From Leptospira stimsonii (lineage in GTDB: Bacteria > Spirochaetota > Leptospiria > Leptospirales > Leptospiraceae): a DNA stretch of 64,000 nt. Position numbers and translations under genes: made by a program. The stretch spans positions 1 through 64,000 of the forward strand of contig NZ_QHCT01000006.1 of assembly GCF_003545885.1 (NCBI RefSeq), written 5' to 3'. Within the stretch, counting starts at the first letter, position 1. Each line of letters begins with the position of its first letter. Below the pieces are notes generated by a model. The model was not told where the DNA came from, searched no databases, and saw nothing but the letters and a program-made list of their open reading frames with translations. Below are positions 18,183-28,915 of the stretch, in pieces.

Positions 18183-18545
18183 ATGATCAAGATCGTTGCG
18201 TCTGATCCCCTATTCGAACCGATCCGAAGGTTTGCGCTCTCCCTACCCTTTGCAAACGAAGAAATCAAATGGGAAAAAGATTTAGTCTTTACCGTTCACA
18301 AAAAGATGTTCTGTGTTCTTTTGACCGAAGAACCGTTTACGATCATTTTCAAATGTAGCCCGGAAGACACGGAAATCCTTTCCCGGAAAAAAGGAATCAT
18401 TCCCGCCCCGTATCTCGCGAGATATGACTGGGTTCAGTGCGCTTCTCTCAAAACCTTACCTCGGAAAGAATTGGAAAAAAGAATCCACGATTCGTATCAA
18501 TTGGTATGGAACAAACTTCCCGCGAAACTCCGAAAAACGAATTAA
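18183..18545 (+). CDS. MmcQ/YjbR family protein
   Basis: 120 residues matching the MmcQ/YjbR fold: 'FALSLPFANEEIKWEKDLVFTVHKKMFCVLL', 'FKCSPEDTEIL', 'PAPYLARYDWVQC' and 'RIHDSYQLVWNKLPAKLR'. Family members are small single-domain proteins with a DNA-binding-like fold and no firmly assigned function. It directly follows the second TPM gene and is probably the last gene of the lemA transcript. Confidence 0.82.
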   Translation: MIKIVASDPLFEPIRRFALSLPFANEEIKWEKDLVFTVHKKMFCVLLTEEPFTIIFKCSPEDTEILSRKKGIIPAPYLARYDWVQCASLKTLPRKELEKRIHDSYQLVWNKLPAKLRKTN

Positions 18546-18667
18546 AAAACCCAACTGATACATTCCAATTTTTAAATATTCCTATTTTCGAATTAACTTT
18601 CATTTCACCCAATTCAAACGTGAGCCATTGCGCCCGCGTCCCATTCAATCAAAATAAGATCGAAGAA

Positions 18668-18726
18668 CTTGTTCCAACAAACGGCTGTCTACTGAAAATT
18701 CGGCTTGCAACGGACTTTAAGTCCGT
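18668..18726 (+). repeat. Dispersed palindromic element, copy 2
   Basis: CTTGTTCCAACAAA, variable middle, CGGCTTGCAA, then the palindrome ACGGACTTTAAGTCCGT. The spacing between TTCC and CGGACT is 39 bases, against 38 in the other two copies. It lies between the converging YjbR and monooxygenase-fold genes. Confidence 0.55.
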
Positions 18727-18756
18727 CTTATAGAAAAATTCGGCTGGACATAGTAT

Positions 18757-19065
18757 TCAAACCTCTTTCTCAAAAACTCCCCTTTCGATAGAAATGCCCA
18801 AACGTTCCAGCATTCCAGGCATATCAAAACCTTGCTTTTCATATTCGGAAAAGACGCTCTTCTTTGCGTTCTCGATCGATTCTTGATCCTTCCAGACCGC
18901 GACCGTTACGAAAACGATCCGATCTTCTTCTTCTCTACTATATGCGGAATCTTGAATGAATCCGGGAAGAGTTTTGATAAACTCGCGGTTGATCTTGACC
19001 CTTTGAAAGAATTCTTCCTTCGAAGATACGGGTACGATAAATCGGTCGATGTAAATTTTCTGCAT
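18757..19065 (-). CDS. Antibiotic biosynthesis monooxygenase (ABM) fold protein
   Basis: 102 residues with the ABM dimeric alpha/beta-barrel pattern: 'YIDRFIVPVSSKEEFFQRV', 'IKTLPGFIQDSAYSREEEDRIVFVTVAVWKDQESIENAKKSV'. The Pro-Gly-Phe followed by a strand and the 'VWKDQESIENA' segment are typical. Members oxidise or degrade small aromatic compounds or haem, or have no known substrate. It follows the AraC regulator in the same direction, so the regulator may control it. Confidence 0.75.
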   Translation of the reverse strand: MQKIYIDRFIVPVSSKEEFFQRVKINREFIKTLPGFIQDSAYSREEEDRIVFVTVAVWKDQESIENAKKSVFSEYEKQGFDMPGMLERLGISIERGVFEKEV

Positions 19066-19132
19066 TCTGATTCTCCTTTCGAGAACCAGAATACACCGAG
19101 ATCAAAAATCAAAATTGTAAAAAATCAGGAAA

Positions 19133-19942
19133 TTACCAAAGAGACGGCGTTCTGAAAAAATCCTTGGGAGCAAGTCCCGTAAACGATCGAAAATCTTTGA
19201 TAAAATGTGCCTGATCAAAATAACCGGCTTCGTATCCGATATCCGTGAGCTTTTGAAAGGGAGAATAACGTTCGATCAGAGATTTCATCCTTACCAAGTT
19301 TGCGAATTGTTTCGGGGAAGTTCCGATCGTTTGTCTAAATCTTTTTTCGTAAGAATCTCTACTGATCGGCATTCCTTGGATCAGCTCCCGAATTTTGAGA
19401 TTCCCATTCGTGTTCCGAATTCTTTTAATAGTCTCAAACACGAGAAGATCCGTTTTAGATTCTTTAATGAGGGAAAGCAAAAATTCTTCGATGATCTTGA
19501 TTCTTCCTTCGTTCGTTCTCGACTCAGAAAGTTTTTCCTCGATTTCCGAGGTCAGTGATTTTGGAAGAAGACGATCGAGGGAAACGTTCATTCCAAAGAG
19601 TTCGTTCATCGGAATCTTAAAAAAATTGGCCGCCCTGCCTTCTTGAAAGTTGACTAAGAACACGGAAGAGTCTCTTGAATATCGGATCAGACGCGAATTT
19701 TTTCTTAGGCCTGCGATTCCTAAAACAGGAACCCGATTTTCCTTGGATTGTTCCGTGATATCGACGTTCCCTCGAATTCGAAAGGACAAGACTAAGGATG
19801 AATTCGGTAGGATTCGGTTTTCCCTTTCCAAATCGCTTTCGATGACCATATAATCTCTGATATACGATTTTAAAAATCCATTCGGAACGTAGGTTTTGAT
19901 ATGGATCGGAGATTGTGATACGGATTTGTTAAGCGAAGTCAT
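19133..19942 (-). CDS. AraC family transcriptional regulator
   Basis: About 269 residues. The N-terminal half ('YVPNGFLKSYIRDYMVIESD', 'LPNSSLVLSFRIRGNVD', 'FQEGRAANFFKIPMNELFGMNVSLDRLL') matches the DUF6597-like sensing domain of AraC regulators. The C-terminal 100 residues hold two helix-turn-helix motifs, with 'MPISRDSYEKRFRQTIGTSPKQFANLVR' and 'DIGYEAGYFDQAHFIKDFRSFTGLAPKDF'. I prefer the ATG at 19942 (GGAAC upstream) to the one at 19954. The likely target is the monooxygenase-fold gene 67 bp downstream. Confidence 0.85.
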   Translation of the reverse strand: MTSLNKSVSQSPIHIKTYVPNGFLKSYIRDYMVIESDLERENRILPNSSLVLSFRIRGNVDITEQSKENRVPVLGIAGLRKNSRLIRYSRDSSVFLVNFQEGRAANFFKIPMNELFGMNVSLDRLLPKSLTSEIEEKLSESRTNEGRIKIIEEFLLSLIKESKTDLLVFETIKRIRNTNGNLKIRELIQGMPISRDSYEKRFRQTIGTSPKQFANLVRMKSLIERYSPFQKLTDIGYEAGYFDQAHFIKDFRSFTGLAPKDFFRTPSLW

Positions 19943-20064
19943 CGATCGTTCCATTCTAAATCAGCGTGTCTTTAACGCGAGGTCCTACTCAATTCTTTCT
20001 CGCATCGTCTTTTCCAATTTGTGCGGATGTTTTTCGACGAGATCATATGGATCGGATTTAAAAT

Positions 20065-20463
<399 letters not shown>

Positions 20464-20701
20464 GACTTCTCTTTCCAGCTTTTCCAAAAGACACGGGTGA
20501 GCAATCAGAAAAAGGAAACCCCATTTCGGGACAATTCACCCTTTCTTAGACGATTTTACTCTTCCGCTGAACTTCGATTCTTCTGAAATGAAAAGGGTAA
20601 GAATCCGGAAAGATCGACTCGATGTAAAAAGTAAAAAATGAGTTTTCCTGGAAGGGAATTCTCAGAAAACATTCCTAGAGATTCGGGAGAAAATCGTTAT
20701 T

Positions 20702-21715
20702 ATGAAAGTGTATGAAATCCAAAATCAATTCGGACTGGAGAATCTAAAAATCGCAGAACGTCCGGATCCTACCCCTTCGCACGGAGAGGTTTTAGTAAGA
20801 ATGAGAGCCGCCTCACTCAACTACCGAGACTATCTGATGGCGATCGGAAAATACAACCCGAAACAAAAACTTCCTTTGATTCCTCTCTCGGACGGAGCCG
20901 GCGAAATCGTTCAGATCGGTCCGGGCGTGACGAAGTGGAAAGTGGGAGAAAAGGTTTGTGCGAACTTTGCGCAGACTTGGTTGGACGGAGCGCCTGATAT
21001 CGACATGCTCAGAAATACGTTAGGTGGTCCGTTGGATGGAACTCTCTGCGAACTGAGAATTTTCGGCGAACAAGGCTTAGTTCCGATGCCGGAAAACATT
21101 TCCTTTGCGGAAGCTTCGACGCTCCCTTGCGCTGCTTTGACCGCTTACACTGCGATCGTTACGCACGGAAACATTCAACCCGGAGCGACCGTCGTAGTTC
21201 AAGGAACGGGCGGTGTTTCCATTTTTGCATTACAATTTGCTAAAATGATGGGAGCCAGGGTAATAGCGACTTCTTCCAGCGACGATAAATTAAAAAAAGT
21301 AAAAGAATTGGGCGCGGACGAAGTCATCAACTACAGCGAAAAAACGAACTGGGATCGGGAAGTACGAAAGATGACGAATATGAAAGGCGCCGATCTCATC
21401 ATCGAAGTCGGAGGTGCGGGAACACTTCAAAAATCAATCTCCAGCACAAAACCTTGGGGAACCATCGCTCTCATCGGAGTGTTAGCTGGCGGAGAAAGCA
21501 ACAATCTATCCCTTTTTCCGATCCTGATGCAAGGAATCCGAGTCCAGGGAATTATCGTAGGGAGCAGACGAAATTTCGAAGATATGAACAGAGCGATCAG
21601 CATCAATGGAATCAAACCCGTCGTCGATCACGTATATTCTTTTGAGGAAACTCCGAAAGCGTATGAAACTCTCAAGGCAGGAAAACATTTCGGAAAAGTT
21701 TGTATCGAGATCTAA
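20702..21715 (+). CDS. Zinc-independent MDR quinone oxidoreductase/alcohol dehydrogenase-like
   Basis: 337 residues of the medium-chain dehydrogenase/reductase superfamily. '[24 protein letters not shown]' lacks the zinc-binding Cys found in true alcohol dehydrogenases, as in quinone oxidoreductases. '[24 protein letters not shown]' is the GroES-like core, and '[32 protein letters not shown]' is the NAD(P)-binding Rossmann motif. It probably reduces a quinone or enone with NADPH. Monocistronic, with its own short AT-rich upstream region. Confidence 0.87.
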   Translation: MKVYEIQNQFGLENLKIAERPDPTPSHGEVLVRMRAASLNYRDYLMAIGKYNPKQKLPLIPLSDGAGEIVQIGPGVTKWKVGEKVCANFAQTWLDGAPDIDMLRNTLGGPLDGTLCELRIFGEQGLVPMPENISFAEASTLPCAALTAYTAIVTHGNIQPGATVVVQGTGGVSIFALQFAKMMGARVIATSSSDDKLKKVKELGADEVINYSEKTNWDREVRKMTNMKGADLIIEVGGAGTLQKSISSTKPWGTIALIGVLAGGESNNLSLFPILMQGIRVQGIIVGSRRNFEDMNRAISINGIKPVVDHVYSFEETPKAYETLKAGKHFGKVCIEI

Positions 21716-21756
21716 AAATTCTCGATACAAACACATTCAACTTTTGGAAACCGTTT

Positions 21757-21995
21757 CTATCCGGCTCTTTTATCCACTTTTTTTCGGATTGTATCCCCGA
21801 ACCATTGGATCAATTGTACGAGAAGAATTAAGATGGCGACCGTTGCGAACATGATCCCGTCCTCATATCGATAATAACCGAAACGAATCGCAAGATCCCC
21901 GATCCCTCCTCCGCCGACAATTCCGGCCATCGCCGAAAAACCGAGAAGACTTACGGACGTCAGCGTGATACCGGAGACGATTCCCGGCAACGCTC
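21757..21995 (-). pseudogene. metI: metI remnant (methionine ABC transporter permease C-terminus)
   Basis: The last ~78 codons of a MetI-type permease remain: 'ALPGIVSGITLTSVSLLGFSAMAGIVGGGGIGDL', 'RFGYYRYEDGIMFATVAILILLVQLIQWFGD'. These align with the C-terminus of E. coli MetI including its end. Upstream of about 21990 the sequence switches abruptly to the 3' part of a decaying rhodanese gene on the same strand, so the N-terminal two thirds of metI, and any metN neighbour, are lost. The joined frame could make a hybrid peptide but has no sensible start. Probably a deletion scar. Confidence 0.8.
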
Positions 21996-22438
21996 GGTGT
22001 TTCCGTCGAAAACGGTTTTTTATCCAATTCCCATTTTTTACGACCGCCGTTTCAGATACGAACGTCCTTATGACCGTAAAGAGAAAAGATCCGAGCTCCC
22101 CAGGTCGCAAACCAGTTGTTATTATCGCCATAAAGAACCACTGTCGAATCGTTTGAAATTCCGGATTGAGAAAGTAGTTTTGAGAATTTTTCCGCCGAGA
22201 CGATATCTCTTCTGGGTTGATCAACAAGATCCGTATGCCAACGGAAATTCAAAGCTCCCTTGATATGCCCCTTTTCATACACTCCGGGATCTACGCTCAC
22301 TTCAATAATCCGAACCTTCGGATTTTCGAGATTTTGTGAAAGCCACTCGGTAGTCACGAGAACATCGTCCGGGCCAGCCAAAACCGATGCGAACGGAATG
22401 AGAAGAATGAAACTAAAGTTCAGCCAACGTTTTTTCAT
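21983..22438 (-). pseudogene. Rhodanese/thiosulfate sulfurtransferase, broken by a stop and truncated
   Basis: It starts at ATG 22438 with GGAGGC upstream and a signal peptide ('KKRWLNFSFILLIPFASVLA'). The N-terminal rhodanese domain follows: 'VLVTTEWLSQNLENPKVRIIEVS', 'YEKGHIKGALNFRWHTDL', 'DSTVVLYGDNNNWFATWGARIFSLYGHKDVRI'. An in-frame TGA sits at 22052-22054. The same frame then continues with plausible rhodanese sequence 'NGGRKKWELDKKPFSTETPS' until about 21985, where it meets metI. The second rhodanese half with the catalytic Cys is absent. Both the nonsense codon and the truncation argue for a dead gene. Confidence 0.82.
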
Positions 22439-22555
22439 AAAGCCTCCTACGCCTTCTGGAAGACTCAAATTCTTCCAGATTTTACCTAAGATGAAAAATT
22501 GAAGATTGCAAGCAATTTTCTGTTTTAACAGATTTATTTCCCATAAAACGCACAT

Positions 22556-22857
22556 GATTTCATTCTATAAATTGAAAAGCGGAAATATTTTGAGCTTTTT
22601 GAAACAGATATGATTCATTCATAAGAAGTCTAAATTAAAGATTGGATCGCTTTGTAAAACTTGAATATGCTGCTTAAGTGCTTTTACCTTGTTCCGGCTT
22701 GTTTCCAACTTGATTCGTTTTATTAAATTTTTATTCTGCTATAGCAAATTTTCCTTGCACTTAAAGAAACTCACATTTTTATCGTATTTAAAAAATACCG
22801 GTCCAGAGGAATCCTTTGAGTGGGATCTGGAAATCGTTTCGGGGGACGTGATTTACG
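22556..22857. other. Intergenic region upstream of the dioxygenase gene
   Basis: About 300 bp, strongly AT-rich. A 63-codon plus-strand frame (22689-22880) has no ribosome site and unusual composition; I consider it chance. It likely carries the promoter for the dioxygenase-transporter pair. Confidence 0.45.
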
Positions 22858-24012
22858 ATGGCTACAAAAACTCTTACTAAACCGAAGGAAAAAAGAAAAA
22901 CACAATCCAAGCCGAAATCAAAGTCGATCATTTCAAAAAAAACGAACGCAAAATCCGATTCTTCCTTACAAAAAGGATTCTTAGATCCTAAGAATCCGCT
23001 TCCGGTCGTTTATCAACCGAAATCGTTGGATCAAGCGGACAAGTCTTCTTTGATCCAGTGGATCAAGTCCAACAAACGTACGTTAACTGATGATCTGAGG
23101 GAATACGGCGCGATCCTATTCCGAGGTTTTAACGTAGAATCACCGCAGGATTTCGAAGACGTGATTTTAAACGTAGATCCGAATCTAAAAAATAATTATC
23201 TGGGAACTTCCCCCCGTAATCAAATTACGAAATATGCTTTCACGGCGACGGAACTTCCTCCCGCTTATCCGATCATGCAACACGCGGAGATGAGCTTTTT
23301 AGATTCTCCTCCTCGAAAACTTTTTTTCTTCTGTGGAGAAGCGCCCGGCAAATTCGGAGAAACTCCGATCACCGATCTTCGAAAGGTATTACAAGAAGTT
23401 CCTCAATCGATCCGTGATAAATTCGAAAAAGAAAAAATTCAGTATTCCAGAGTTTATAACGGACCTTCGAATCGTTCACGTTTTCAGTTCTGGAAAACGA
23501 AAAGATGGGATGAAATGTTCCAGACACAAAATCGGGACGAAGTGGAGAAAATTTCCAAAAAGCAAAATTTCAAGGTGGAATGGTACGGCGAAGATAATCT
23601 TCGTCTGATAAACACAACCCTTGCGATTCGTAAACATCCCGAATTCCAAACTGCGGCTTGGCACAATCATTCTCAGGTTTTCCATATCGACGCCGCTAGA
23701 AAAGAATATTGGTATATCTTCGCTCGTCAAAAAACGATTCGTGGTTTTTTTATCGGAATCGCTCTGGAAGTTCTAACTCTTATCAAAAAACTTACTACAA
23801 AAAAAGAATATCTAGATACACATTGCAGTTACGGGAACGAAGAAGAAATTACTTTGGATGAACTCGTTCAAATCCAAGAAGTTTTCTGGAAAAATATTTC
23901 TTTGTTCTCTTGGCAAAACGGAGACGTCCTGGTGATCGATAACTATTCCGTCTCTCACGGAAGACATCCATTTTCCGGTCCGAGAAAAATATACGTTGCT
24001 TGGGCGGATTGA
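22858..24012 (+). CDS. TauD/TfdA-like Fe(II)/2-oxoglutarate dioxygenase
   Basis: 384 residues. The first ~38 are Lys/Ser-rich low complexity. The rest is a TauD-type dioxygenase: '[23 protein letters not shown]', then the iron ligands His142 and Glu144 in '[10 protein letters not shown]' and His367 in '[19 protein letters not shown]', with Arg376 as the 2-oxoglutarate anchor. Members hydroxylate small molecules such as taurine, clavaminate precursors or amino acids. A bias toward natural-product or osmolyte chemistry is possible, but the substrate is unknown. Three bases separate it from the next gene, a BASS transporter, strongly suggesting one transcript. The ATG has a GGGGGAC upstream. Confidence 0.85.
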   Translation: MATKTLTKPKEKRKTQSKPKSKSIISKKTNAKSDSSLQKGFLDPKNPLPVVYQPKSLDQADKSSLIQWIKSNKRTLTDDLREYGAILFRGFNVESPQDFEDVILNVDPNLKNNYLGTSPRNQITKYAFTATELPPAYPIMQHAEMSFLDSPPRKLFFFCGEAPGKFGETPITDLRKVLQEVPQSIRDKFEKEKIQYSRVYNGPSNRSRFQFWKTKRWDEMFQTQNRDEVEKISKKQNFKVEWYGEDNLRLINTTLAIRKHPEFQTAAWHNHSQVFHIDAARKEYWYIFARQKTIRGFFIGIALEVLTLIKKLTTKKEYLDTHCSYGNEEEITLDELVQIQEVFWKNISLFSWQNGDVLVIDNYSVSHGRHPFSGPRKIYVAWAD

Positions 24013-24015
24013 TCG

Positions 24016-24924
24016 ATGCAGGATTTGGACGCGGTCCGGATCAATTTTCATGAGAATGGATTAATATTTTTGAATATACTTCTGGGGTTGATCATGTTCG
24101 GAATCGCCTTGGAACTAAAATTAGAAGATTTTAAGCTTCTTTTAAAAAAGCCGAAGGCGTCCATTACCGGAATCGTTTCCCAATTTCTTTTGTTTCCGCT
24201 CGCAACCTATCTCTTGCTCTGGATATTAAGTCCTCCTCCAGGTGTTGCGTTAGGAATGCTTCTTATCGCCGCCTGTCCCGGCGGTAACATATCCAATTTT
24301 ATAACCTCGCTCGCGAAAGGCAACACAGCCCTTTCCATTTCACTGACTGCGTTTTCTTCTTCGTTAGCGATCGTTGCTACTCCGTTTAATTTCTTCTTTT
24401 GGGGGAATCTTTATCCGCCGATCCACAATGTCCTAAAAGTAATCGCACTCGATCCTTTCGACGTATTCAAAACAATTCTAACGATCTTACTGATTCCGAT
24501 CGGACTCGGGCTTTTGACGAATCGTTTTTTACCTAAGTTCGCCGTGAAAGCGGAAAAGCCGCTCAAGCTACTTTCCGGACTCATATTCGTCGCGTTTCTC
24601 GTTGTTGCACTTGCCGCAAACTTTGAAATCTTCTTACAGGTAATCCATCGCGTATTTCTTTACGTTTTTCTAATGAACTCGATCGGCTTTTTTCTGGGCT
24701 ATTTTTTTGCGAAGCTCATGCGACTGGATGAAAGGGACGCAAGGTGTATATCCATCGAAACGGGAATTCAGAATTCAGGTCTTGGTTTGGTTCTGATCTT
24801 CGCTTTTTTCGAAGGTCAAGGTAGTATGGCGATCATCGCGGCTACCTGGGGCATCTGGCACGCGATCGCCGGAGTTACCCTAGCGTGGTTTTGGTCCAAA
24901 CGAACAAAAAATCGAAACGTTTAG
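24016..24924 (+). CDS. BASS family transporter, paralogue 2
   Basis: 302 residues, about nine helices. '[35 protein letters not shown]' (about 75-109) and '[22 protein letters not shown]' (about 251-272) are the two conserved crossover motifs of bile acid:sodium symporters. It is a paralogue of the gene at 7232. Genetic coupling with the 2-oxoglutarate dioxygenase suggests it moves that enzyme's substrate or product. It overlaps the trhO stop by three bases at its 3' end. Confidence 0.85.
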   Translation: MQDLDAVRINFHENGLIFLNILLGLIMFGIALELKLEDFKLLLKKPKASITGIVSQFLLFPLATYLLLWILSPPPGVALGMLLIAACPGGNISNFITSLAKGNTALSISLTAFSSSLAIVATPFNFFFWGNLYPPIHNVLKVIALDPFDVFKTILTILLIPIGLGLLTNRFLPKFAVKAEKPLKLLSGLIFVAFLVVALAANFEIFLQVIHRVFLYVFLMNSIGFFLGYFFAKLMRLDERDARCISIETGIQNSGLGLVLIFAFFEGQGSMAIIAATWGIWHAIAGVTLAWFWSKRTKNRNV

Positions 24925-26024
24925 ACTGTTTCAAAGGGATTTTGAGTTTTATAGAGCTCGGAAATCTTAGGACGGACGCGCGATTTCGTAAAAAACCGAT
25001 TGTCGTTCAGCTTTCCTTTCCGGATTTCTTTTTGTTTTTCTTTAGGCAAATGTAAAATCGTTTTACATTCTTCCGTACAACAACCTTCGAATTTTTCTGA
25101 GCAATGCTCGCACTGTATAAAAAGAATATGGCACCCGGGATTTGCGCAGTTGACGTGACGATCGCTTTTTTGCCCACACTGATGACAGGTCGAAATGATT
25201 TCGGTACCGATCTTTTCCTGTAAACGCCCATCGAAGACGAAATTTTTTCCTTTGAATTTGGACTCCAATCCTTTTTCAGCGACTTCATGGGCATACGAGA
25301 TGATCCCGCCGTGCAATTGATTCACGTCCTTATAGCCGTGATGTTTTAACCAAGCACTCGCCTTTTCGCACCGGATTCCTCCCGTGCAATACATAAGAAT
25401 TTTCTCATCTTCTTTCCCGTGTAGCAATTCAAGAAGCATCTGAAGTTCTTCTCGAAACGTATCGGACTGAGGCAAGAGGGCTCTTTCGAAATGACCGATT
25501 TCACTCTCGTAATGATTTCTGACGTCGACTACGATCGTTTTTTCAGATTCCAGATGACGATTGAATTCCTCAGCGGAAAGATGAGTTCCCACGTTAGTCA
25601 CATCGAAAGCGTCATCGTTTAGACCGTCCGCAACGATTTTTTTTCTGATCTTCAGATCCAATTTTAAGAATGATTCTCGATCGTCTTCGACGGCAATTTT
25701 AAACGGCATATTTTTGAATTCTTCTCTCGAATCCAAATTCTCCCGAAACTTTTCAAAATTGTGGGAAGGAACGGAAAGTTGCGCGTTGATTCCTTCTCTG
25801 GCGATATAAATACGACCCAAAACGCCGAGCGATTCCCATTCTAAGTAGAGTTGATCTCTCAGTGATTCTACGGTTTCTAAAATGACATAACGATAAAAAG
25901 AAAGAGTGGTTCTCGGAAAATTTTCGGACTCAAGACGTTTTTTAAGAATTTCCTTTCCATAAATATTATGAAGAGGTCGTCTTTTGGTCTTCGTTTCTTT
26001 TTCCTTTTCTTCCCGATTTGCCAT
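24921..26024 (-). CDS. trhO: tRNA uridine(34) hydroxylase TrhO (rhodanese domain)
   Basis: 367 residues. The N-terminal ferredoxin-like UPF0176 domain (about 40-125; '[17 protein letters not shown]') precedes a rhodanese domain (about 150-240), with catalytic Cys213 in '[14 protein letters not shown]'. The C-terminal Cys-rich segment '[31 protein letters not shown]' is typical of the family. TrhO makes 5-hydroxyuridine at the wobble position of tRNAs using oxygen. It converges on the transporter gene: the two stop codons interleave (24921-24924). Confidence 0.93.
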   Translation of the reverse strand: MANREEKEKETKTKRRPLHNIYGKEILKKRLESENFPRTTLSFYRYVILETVESLRDQLYLEWESLGVLGRIYIAREGINAQLSVPSHNFEKFRENLDSREEFKNMPFKIAVEDDRESFLKLDLKIRKKIVADGLNDDAFDVTNVGTHLSAEEFNRHLESEKTIVVDVRNHYESEIGHFERALLPQSDTFREELQMLLELLHGKEDEKILMYCTGGIRCEKASAWLKHHGYKDVNQLHGGIISYAHEVAEKGLESKFKGKNFVFDGRLQEKIGTEIISTCHQCGQKSDRHVNCANPGCHILFIQCEHCSEKFEGCCTEECKTILHLPKEKQKEIRKGKLNDNRFFTKSRVRPKISELYKTQNPFETV

Positions 26025-26228
26025 ACTTTCTTAACTCTGAAATTTAGATCGTTTCTGACAAGCCTTTCTTCTTGTAAGGAATCCCGTTCCAAGCCCGTTC
26101 CTTGTTCTCTAAGGAACAAAGTCGCACAAAAAAAATTCTTTTGACCTTCTTGTTTCCGACGAAAGCCAAGCCCAAAAGCACAATGATTATTTTAGGAATG
26201 GGAACGTAGGAACTTTCCGATTTCGGAT

Positions 26229-26909
26229 TTACTCGCTTTCATAGATCCGTTTCGCGTCCATTTGGTGCCCGCAATATGCGATCAAAGTATAAAGAACCAA
26301 CGCTTGTGTCGCAAAGACGTAGATATTACCCGGTATCGGAGCGAACGGATTGATCAAGATAAGAACTAAAAAGAAACCTGCAAGAACCAACATTCCCCAT
26401 CTTCCCAAAAAACCTTCTCCACTTTTGCTTCCGCGAAAATAATAAGCGAACGATACGACGGTTAGAGACGCTTCGATTCCCACCGTAAGCCATAAATTGT
26501 TCCAAAGACCGAAGCCCAACTTGGTTCCGGAATCCGTGAAGACGGGAAGATCGGGAGTATGAACGGGTAAATCCAAAATGTAATGAGAAAGAACGGAGAA
26601 TGCGCCCGAAAGTGCGATCCTCCATTGGTAAGTAGTATCCTCTGATTTTTTATAAAAATAGAATCCGATAAACACAAGCAAAGACCAGACGATCCCGGCG
26701 ACCAAACTGTGCGTAAACGGCATATAATAAAGATCGAATGGATTGCTCGCCGTAAAACCCGGAACCAATCTCATATGTTCGATTCCGAGCATTATGAAAA
26801 TCATAAATAAGAAATCGACGAACTGAACCCCGACGAGAAGGGACCAGAAAGGCGTCTTCGGAACCGTTTTTTTTAATACGAAGGCAACGCTATAATGTCC
26901 GATGAACAT
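26229..26909 (-). CDS. Hypothetical membrane protein (YdjM-like)
   Basis: 226 residues with six or seven hydrophobic segments. 'FIGHYSVAFVLKK' at the start and 'YYMPFTHSLVAGIVWSLL' and 'LSHYILDLPVHTPD' in the middle contain His/Asp residues placed as in YdjM-type membrane-bound putative metal-dependent hydrolases. No enzyme activity is firmly assigned to such proteins. It stands alone, with an ATG preceded by AGGAGAAT. Confidence 0.7.
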   Translation of the reverse strand: MFIGHYSVAFVLKKTVPKTPFWSLLVGVQFVDFLFMIFIMLGIEHMRLVPGFTASNPFDLYYMPFTHSLVAGIVWSLLVFIGFYFYKKSEDTTYQWRIALSGAFSVLSHYILDLPVHTPDLPVFTDSGTKLGFGLWNNLWLTVGIEASLTVVSFAYYFRGSKSGEGFLGRWGMLVLAGFFLVLILINPFAPIPGNIYVFATQALVLYTLIAYCGHQMDAKRIYESE

Positions 26910-27087
26910 AGATTCTCCTTTCCAATGGTTTCCAAAATCGGACTGAATTCCATCCTTTTGTTAATACGAAGTCAATCGTTTCCTGATTTTTTGAGATCAA
27001 AAAAAAGAGCGAATTCACAGACGAGGAAACTCATTCTTTCTTTAAAAATAGAATTGAAATCAAGATCTTCTCGATTACCAAAGACGG

Positions 27088-27915
27088 ATGAAAGATTTAC
27101 CGGTGATTCCAAAAGCGGAAAGTGTTCAGAGGGCATTGCAAGAATTAGGCGATCCGGTCAAAGCCGATTTTCTTTCCGGCTATTTTAAAACGGGACCGGG
27201 TGATTACGCCGAAGGAGATATCTTTCTCGGAATCACCGTTCCCATTCAGAGAAAAATCGCCAAACGATACGAAGGTCTTCCGTTAAAGGAAATCGAAATT
27301 CTGTTACGTTCTCCGATACACGAGGAAAGATTGACCTCTCTCTTTATCCTTTGCGATCAATTTGAAAAAGCCGAAGAAAAGGAACGAAAACAACTTCATC
27401 AATTTTATGTAAAGAATCTAAAGTATGTAAACAACTGGGATTTGGTCGATTTGAGCGCGAGAATCTTGATCGGTGAATATCTGATCGACAAAAACCGCTC
27501 TCTTTTGTATCAACTTGTGGAATCGAAAAATCTATGGGAAAGAAGAGTTTCGATTCTTTCCACATACGCTTTTATCCGAAGAAACGATTTCAAAGAGATT
27601 CTAAAAATCGCGCAGATACTCCTGAAAGACAAAGAGGATCTCATTCACAAAGCCGTCGGCTGGATGCTTCGGGAAGTCGGAAATCGGGACAAAAAAGCGG
27701 AAATCGATTTTTTGGATCGTTATGCCTCGATTATGCCGAGAACAATGCTACGTTATGCGATCGAAAAATTTCCGGAAACTCTCAAAAAGAAATATAGGAA
27801 CGCCGGAAAAAAATCGGAACCAACTCCTAGGAAAAAAGTTGCGAAAACAAAATCAAGGTCATCGAAAATAAAATCCAAAGAAAAACAAAAAGATACTTTA
27901 CCCTCAAAAAGATAA
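27088..27915 (+). CDS. DNA alkylation repair protein (AlkD-like HEAT repeat)
   Basis: 275 residues. '[43 protein letters not shown]' and '[20 protein letters not shown]' and '[18 protein letters not shown]' match the AlkC/AlkD HEAT-repeat glycosylases, which excise positively charged alkylated bases without flipping them. The last ~40 residues are a Lys/Ser/Arg-rich tail, unusual for the family, which may bind DNA. The lipoprotein gene follows 25 bp later. Confidence 0.88.
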   Translation: MKDLPVIPKAESVQRALQELGDPVKADFLSGYFKTGPGDYAEGDIFLGITVPIQRKIAKRYEGLPLKEIEILLRSPIHEERLTSLFILCDQFEKAEEKERKQLHQFYVKNLKYVNNWDLVDLSARILIGEYLIDKNRSLLYQLVESKNLWERRVSILSTYAFIRRNDFKEILKIAQILLKDKEDLIHKAVGWMLREVGNRDKKAEIDFLDRYASIMPRTMLRYAIEKFPETLKKKYRNAGKKSEPTPRKKVAKTKSRSSKIKSKEKQKDTLPSKR

Positions 27916-27940
27916 GTTCATGCTAAGTTTCGGAACATCT

Positions 27941-28873
27941 ATGAAATTCACGTACATCCATATTCTTATTTTATTATATACTTTTTCGTTTATCGGTTGT
28001 GTCGGCAACCTAAAAGGGAAACCTACCCCTCCCGATCCGAATCTAAGCGGGCTCTATCTTTCCTCGGAAACAAGTGAATGGGACAAGGATGGAAAGCTCA
28101 AGATCGAAGTTCTAAGCATCTTTCCAAAATCAAACGGGGAGCTTGCATTTGAAAGGAAAACGATCGTTCGTCTTTCTTTTGTCGCAAGCGACAATAGGGA
28201 AGAATGGAGAATTCGATCCGGTGGAGTCTTGACGAGTCAAAACGAAATCCTGCTTCAGGAATCCTTATATCAAGAATATCACGTTCTCCATATGGGCGCA
28301 CGAGAATCGGATCCGAAAAAATGGAAGCTCAACGAAATGGGAGCGCCGGCAAAAGTTAGGGAAGTCGGGAACGTTACTTCGAGCGGAAATCTTTTGGGAG
28401 AAATGTCGCCGGACGGAAGGGAGTTGAAATTTTCCAAGTCAATCTATCGAAAGATCGGAAACGCCTTTTTGGGAAGAATCACGACGACGGTAAACCAGAA
28501 GAAACTAACCTTGGACAATGAAATTTCCGGAGTCGTCTTCTATAGGGGCGGAGAGAACGTGGAGGATAGAATCGTGGCCGTCTTTTCCAAGACCGATTTT
28601 ATCAGACCCGGAATGACCTTTCTTGTCGGAAATGAAAAAGTCCCATGTAAGGTCATAGAAGTTTTTCAACAATCTGCGACCTTAGAACCCGTCTCTAAAA
28701 AGAATCTTTCCGTCGTCATCGGAGATCCGGTCCTTTTGGAAGGGAATGTGGATTATAAAGCGATCAACAAAAGAGCCACGGCGGATGAATTGATTCGAAA
28801 ATTAAAATCAGATCCGAACGTAAGCAAAGAAGAATTGATCAGAGAGATCGAAAAGTTAAAGAACGAAAGATGA
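27941..28873 (+). CDS. Lipoprotein of unknown function
   Basis: About 310 residues with leader '[16 protein letters not shown]' (Cys20 lipidated). The mature part is beta-rich ('[25 protein letters not shown]', '[34 protein letters not shown]'). It ends with a short helical repeat ('[31 protein letters not shown]'). I do not recognise a family. Start chosen for the leader; an ATG seven codons earlier (27920) is also possible. It follows the AlkD-like gene and may be cotranscribed. Confidence 0.65.
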   Translation: MKFTYIHILILLYTFSFIGCVGNLKGKPTPPDPNLSGLYLSSETSEWDKDGKLKIEVLSIFPKSNGELAFERKTIVRLSFVASDNREEWRIRSGGVLTSQNEILLQESLYQEYHVLHMGARESDPKKWKLNEMGAPAKVREVGNVTSSGNLLGEMSPDGRELKFSKSIYRKIGNAFLGRITTTVNQKKLTLDNEISGVVFYRGGENVEDRIVAVFSKTDFIRPGMTFLVGNEKVPCKVIEVFQQSATLEPVSKKNLSVVIGDPVLLEGNVDYKAINKRATADELIRKLKSDPNVSKEELIREIEKLKNER

Positions 28874-28915
28874 TCAAATGTCTTTTAGAAACGGTTCTCT
28901 GCGATTCTGTTTCTC

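Noticed and set aside
22052..22054. TGA in the rhodanese gene read as selenocysteine
   Set aside because: No recoding structure was evident, the position is not a catalytic Cys, and the gene is also truncated; decay is simpler.
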